A DNA stretch of 5,479 bases, from NCBI GenBank assembly GCA_007134115.1, contig SLLK01000161.1:1-5479 (forward strand), read 5' to 3'. This stretch comes from Gammaproteobacteria bacterium (GTDB lineage Bacteria; Pseudomonadota; Gammaproteobacteria; UBA5335; SLRW01). Made by a program: the position numbers and the translations under genes. Positions within the stretch are counted from its first letter, which is position 1, and every line of letters starts with the position of its first letter. The notes under the pieces are model-generated. The model made no database searches. It was not told the DNA's origin and was given only the letters and a program-made list of their open reading frames with translations. Below, piece by piece: positions 4,908-5,479 of the stretch.

Positions 4908-5479
4908 ATGGCGACCAAACGACGCGGCCTGGGCCGTGGACTCGATGCCCTGCTGGGTGATGCCGCACCGACCGAGGCCGGTGCAGCGCCTGCCGGCGAC
5001 CAGCTGACGCAGCTGCCGGTGGAGCAGATCACGCGCGGGCGCTACCAGCCGCGCAGTGCATTCGACAGCGATGCCCTCAACGAACTGGCCGACTCCATTC
5101 GCGCCCAGGGCGTGGTGCAGCCGGTGGTGGTGCGACCCATCGGCGAGGGGCGGTACGAGCTGATCGCCGGCGAGCGGCGCTGGCGGGCGGCGCAACTGGC
5201 CGAACTGCGCGAGATTCCGGCGGTGGTGCGCGAGGTGCCCGACGAGGCCGCCATGGCCATGGCACTGATCGAGAACATCCAGCGCGAGGATCTCAACCCG
5301 CTGGAGGAAGCCGGCGCGCTGCAGCGACTCAAGACCGAGTTCGGGCTGACGCACGAACAGGTGGCCCATGCGGTGGGCCGGTCGCGGGTTGCGGTAACCA
5401 ATCTGATGCGCCTGATGGAGCTCAATCAGGACGTCAAGGACATGATCGCCGACGGACGGCTGGAAATGGGCCATGCGCG
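4908..5479 (+). CDS. parB: Chromosome partitioning protein ParB (Spo0J family), partial at 3' end
   Basis: The first 190 codons are present with no stop; full-length relatives have about 280-300 residues, so the C-terminal dimerisation domain lies beyond the right edge. ParB is a CTP-dependent DNA clamp that loads at parS and stimulates ParA. Landmarks: the N-terminal motif RRGLGRGLDALLGD at 5-18, which contacts ParA in known systems; YQPR at 46-49; the CTP-binding box GERRWRAA at 88-95; ENIQREDLNPLEEA at 122-135; and a helix-turn-helix for parS recognition at about 148-168, including VGRSRVAVTNLMRL at 156-169. The start has a good Shine-Dalgarno sequence and places the ParA-contact motif right at the N-terminus, as usual. 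All key residues visible in this part are intact. Confidence 0.96.
   Translation, partial: MATKRRGLGRGLDALLGDAAPTEAGAAPAGDQLTQLPVEQITRGRYQPRSAFDSDALNELADSIRAQGVVQPVVVRPIGEGRYELIAGERRWRAAQLAELREIPAVVREVPDEAAMAMALIENIQREDLNPLEEAGALQRLKTEFGLTHEQVAHAVGRSRVAVTNLMRLMELNQDVKDMIADGRLEMGHA

Noticed and set aside
3677..5032. Minus-strand open frame of 451 codons opposite rsmG, parA and parB
   Set aside because: It runs antisense to three firmly identified genes. Its composition is rich in Arg, Gln, His, Ala and Pro with no family motif, as expected for the reverse frame of high-GC codons.
4686..5474. Minus-strand open frame of 262 codons opposite parA and parB
   Set aside because: Same reason: it is a shadow of parA/parB codon usage and shows no recognisable domain.

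Overview
The window looks like chromosomal DNA from a high-GC gammaproteobacterium. This rests on strong G/C bias at third codon positions, the rsmG-parA-parB gene order typical of the region near a proteobacterial chromosome origin, and proteobacterial-style Mrp antiporter subunits. I cannot name a genus. No RNA genes, insertion sequences, CRISPR arrays or prophage genes are visible, and nearly all of the sequence is explained by nine genes, two of them cut by the window edges.

Left half (1-2221, minus strand): part of a multisubunit Na+(or K+)/H+ antiporter operon of the Mrp/Mnh type. Its transcription order is mrpE, mrpF, mrpG, an mrpB-type fusion gene, then mrpC, which runs off the left edge. 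Every junction overlaps by 1-4 bases, so the five genes form one translationally coupled operon. The fusion protein joins the C-terminal MbhD/MbhE-like part of MrpA to a full MrpB domain. The large proton-pumping subunits (MrpD and MrpA-like) are not in the window and should lie beyond position 1. The operon probably reads from a promoter near 2250-2278.

Middle (2222-3312): a divergent promoter region, then a plus-strand crotonase-fold (enoyl-CoA hydratase/isomerase family) gene with both catalytic glutamates present. An 88-base gap with a weak terminator-like hairpin follows.

Right half (3313-5479, plus strand): rsmG (16S rRNA m7G527 methyltransferase), a 121-base gap with a candidate promoter and inverted repeats, parA, and the first 190 codons of parB. 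ParA and ParB with parS sites form the chromosome partitioning system. mnmG, which often precedes rsmG, is absent here and its place is taken by the crotonase gene. No parS site was recognised.

I found no clearly undescribed system. The points most worth a second look are the MrpA-tail/MrpB fusion, loss of a conserved acidic residue in MrpF, a probable leaderless start of rsmG, and paired inverted repeats in the parA leader.
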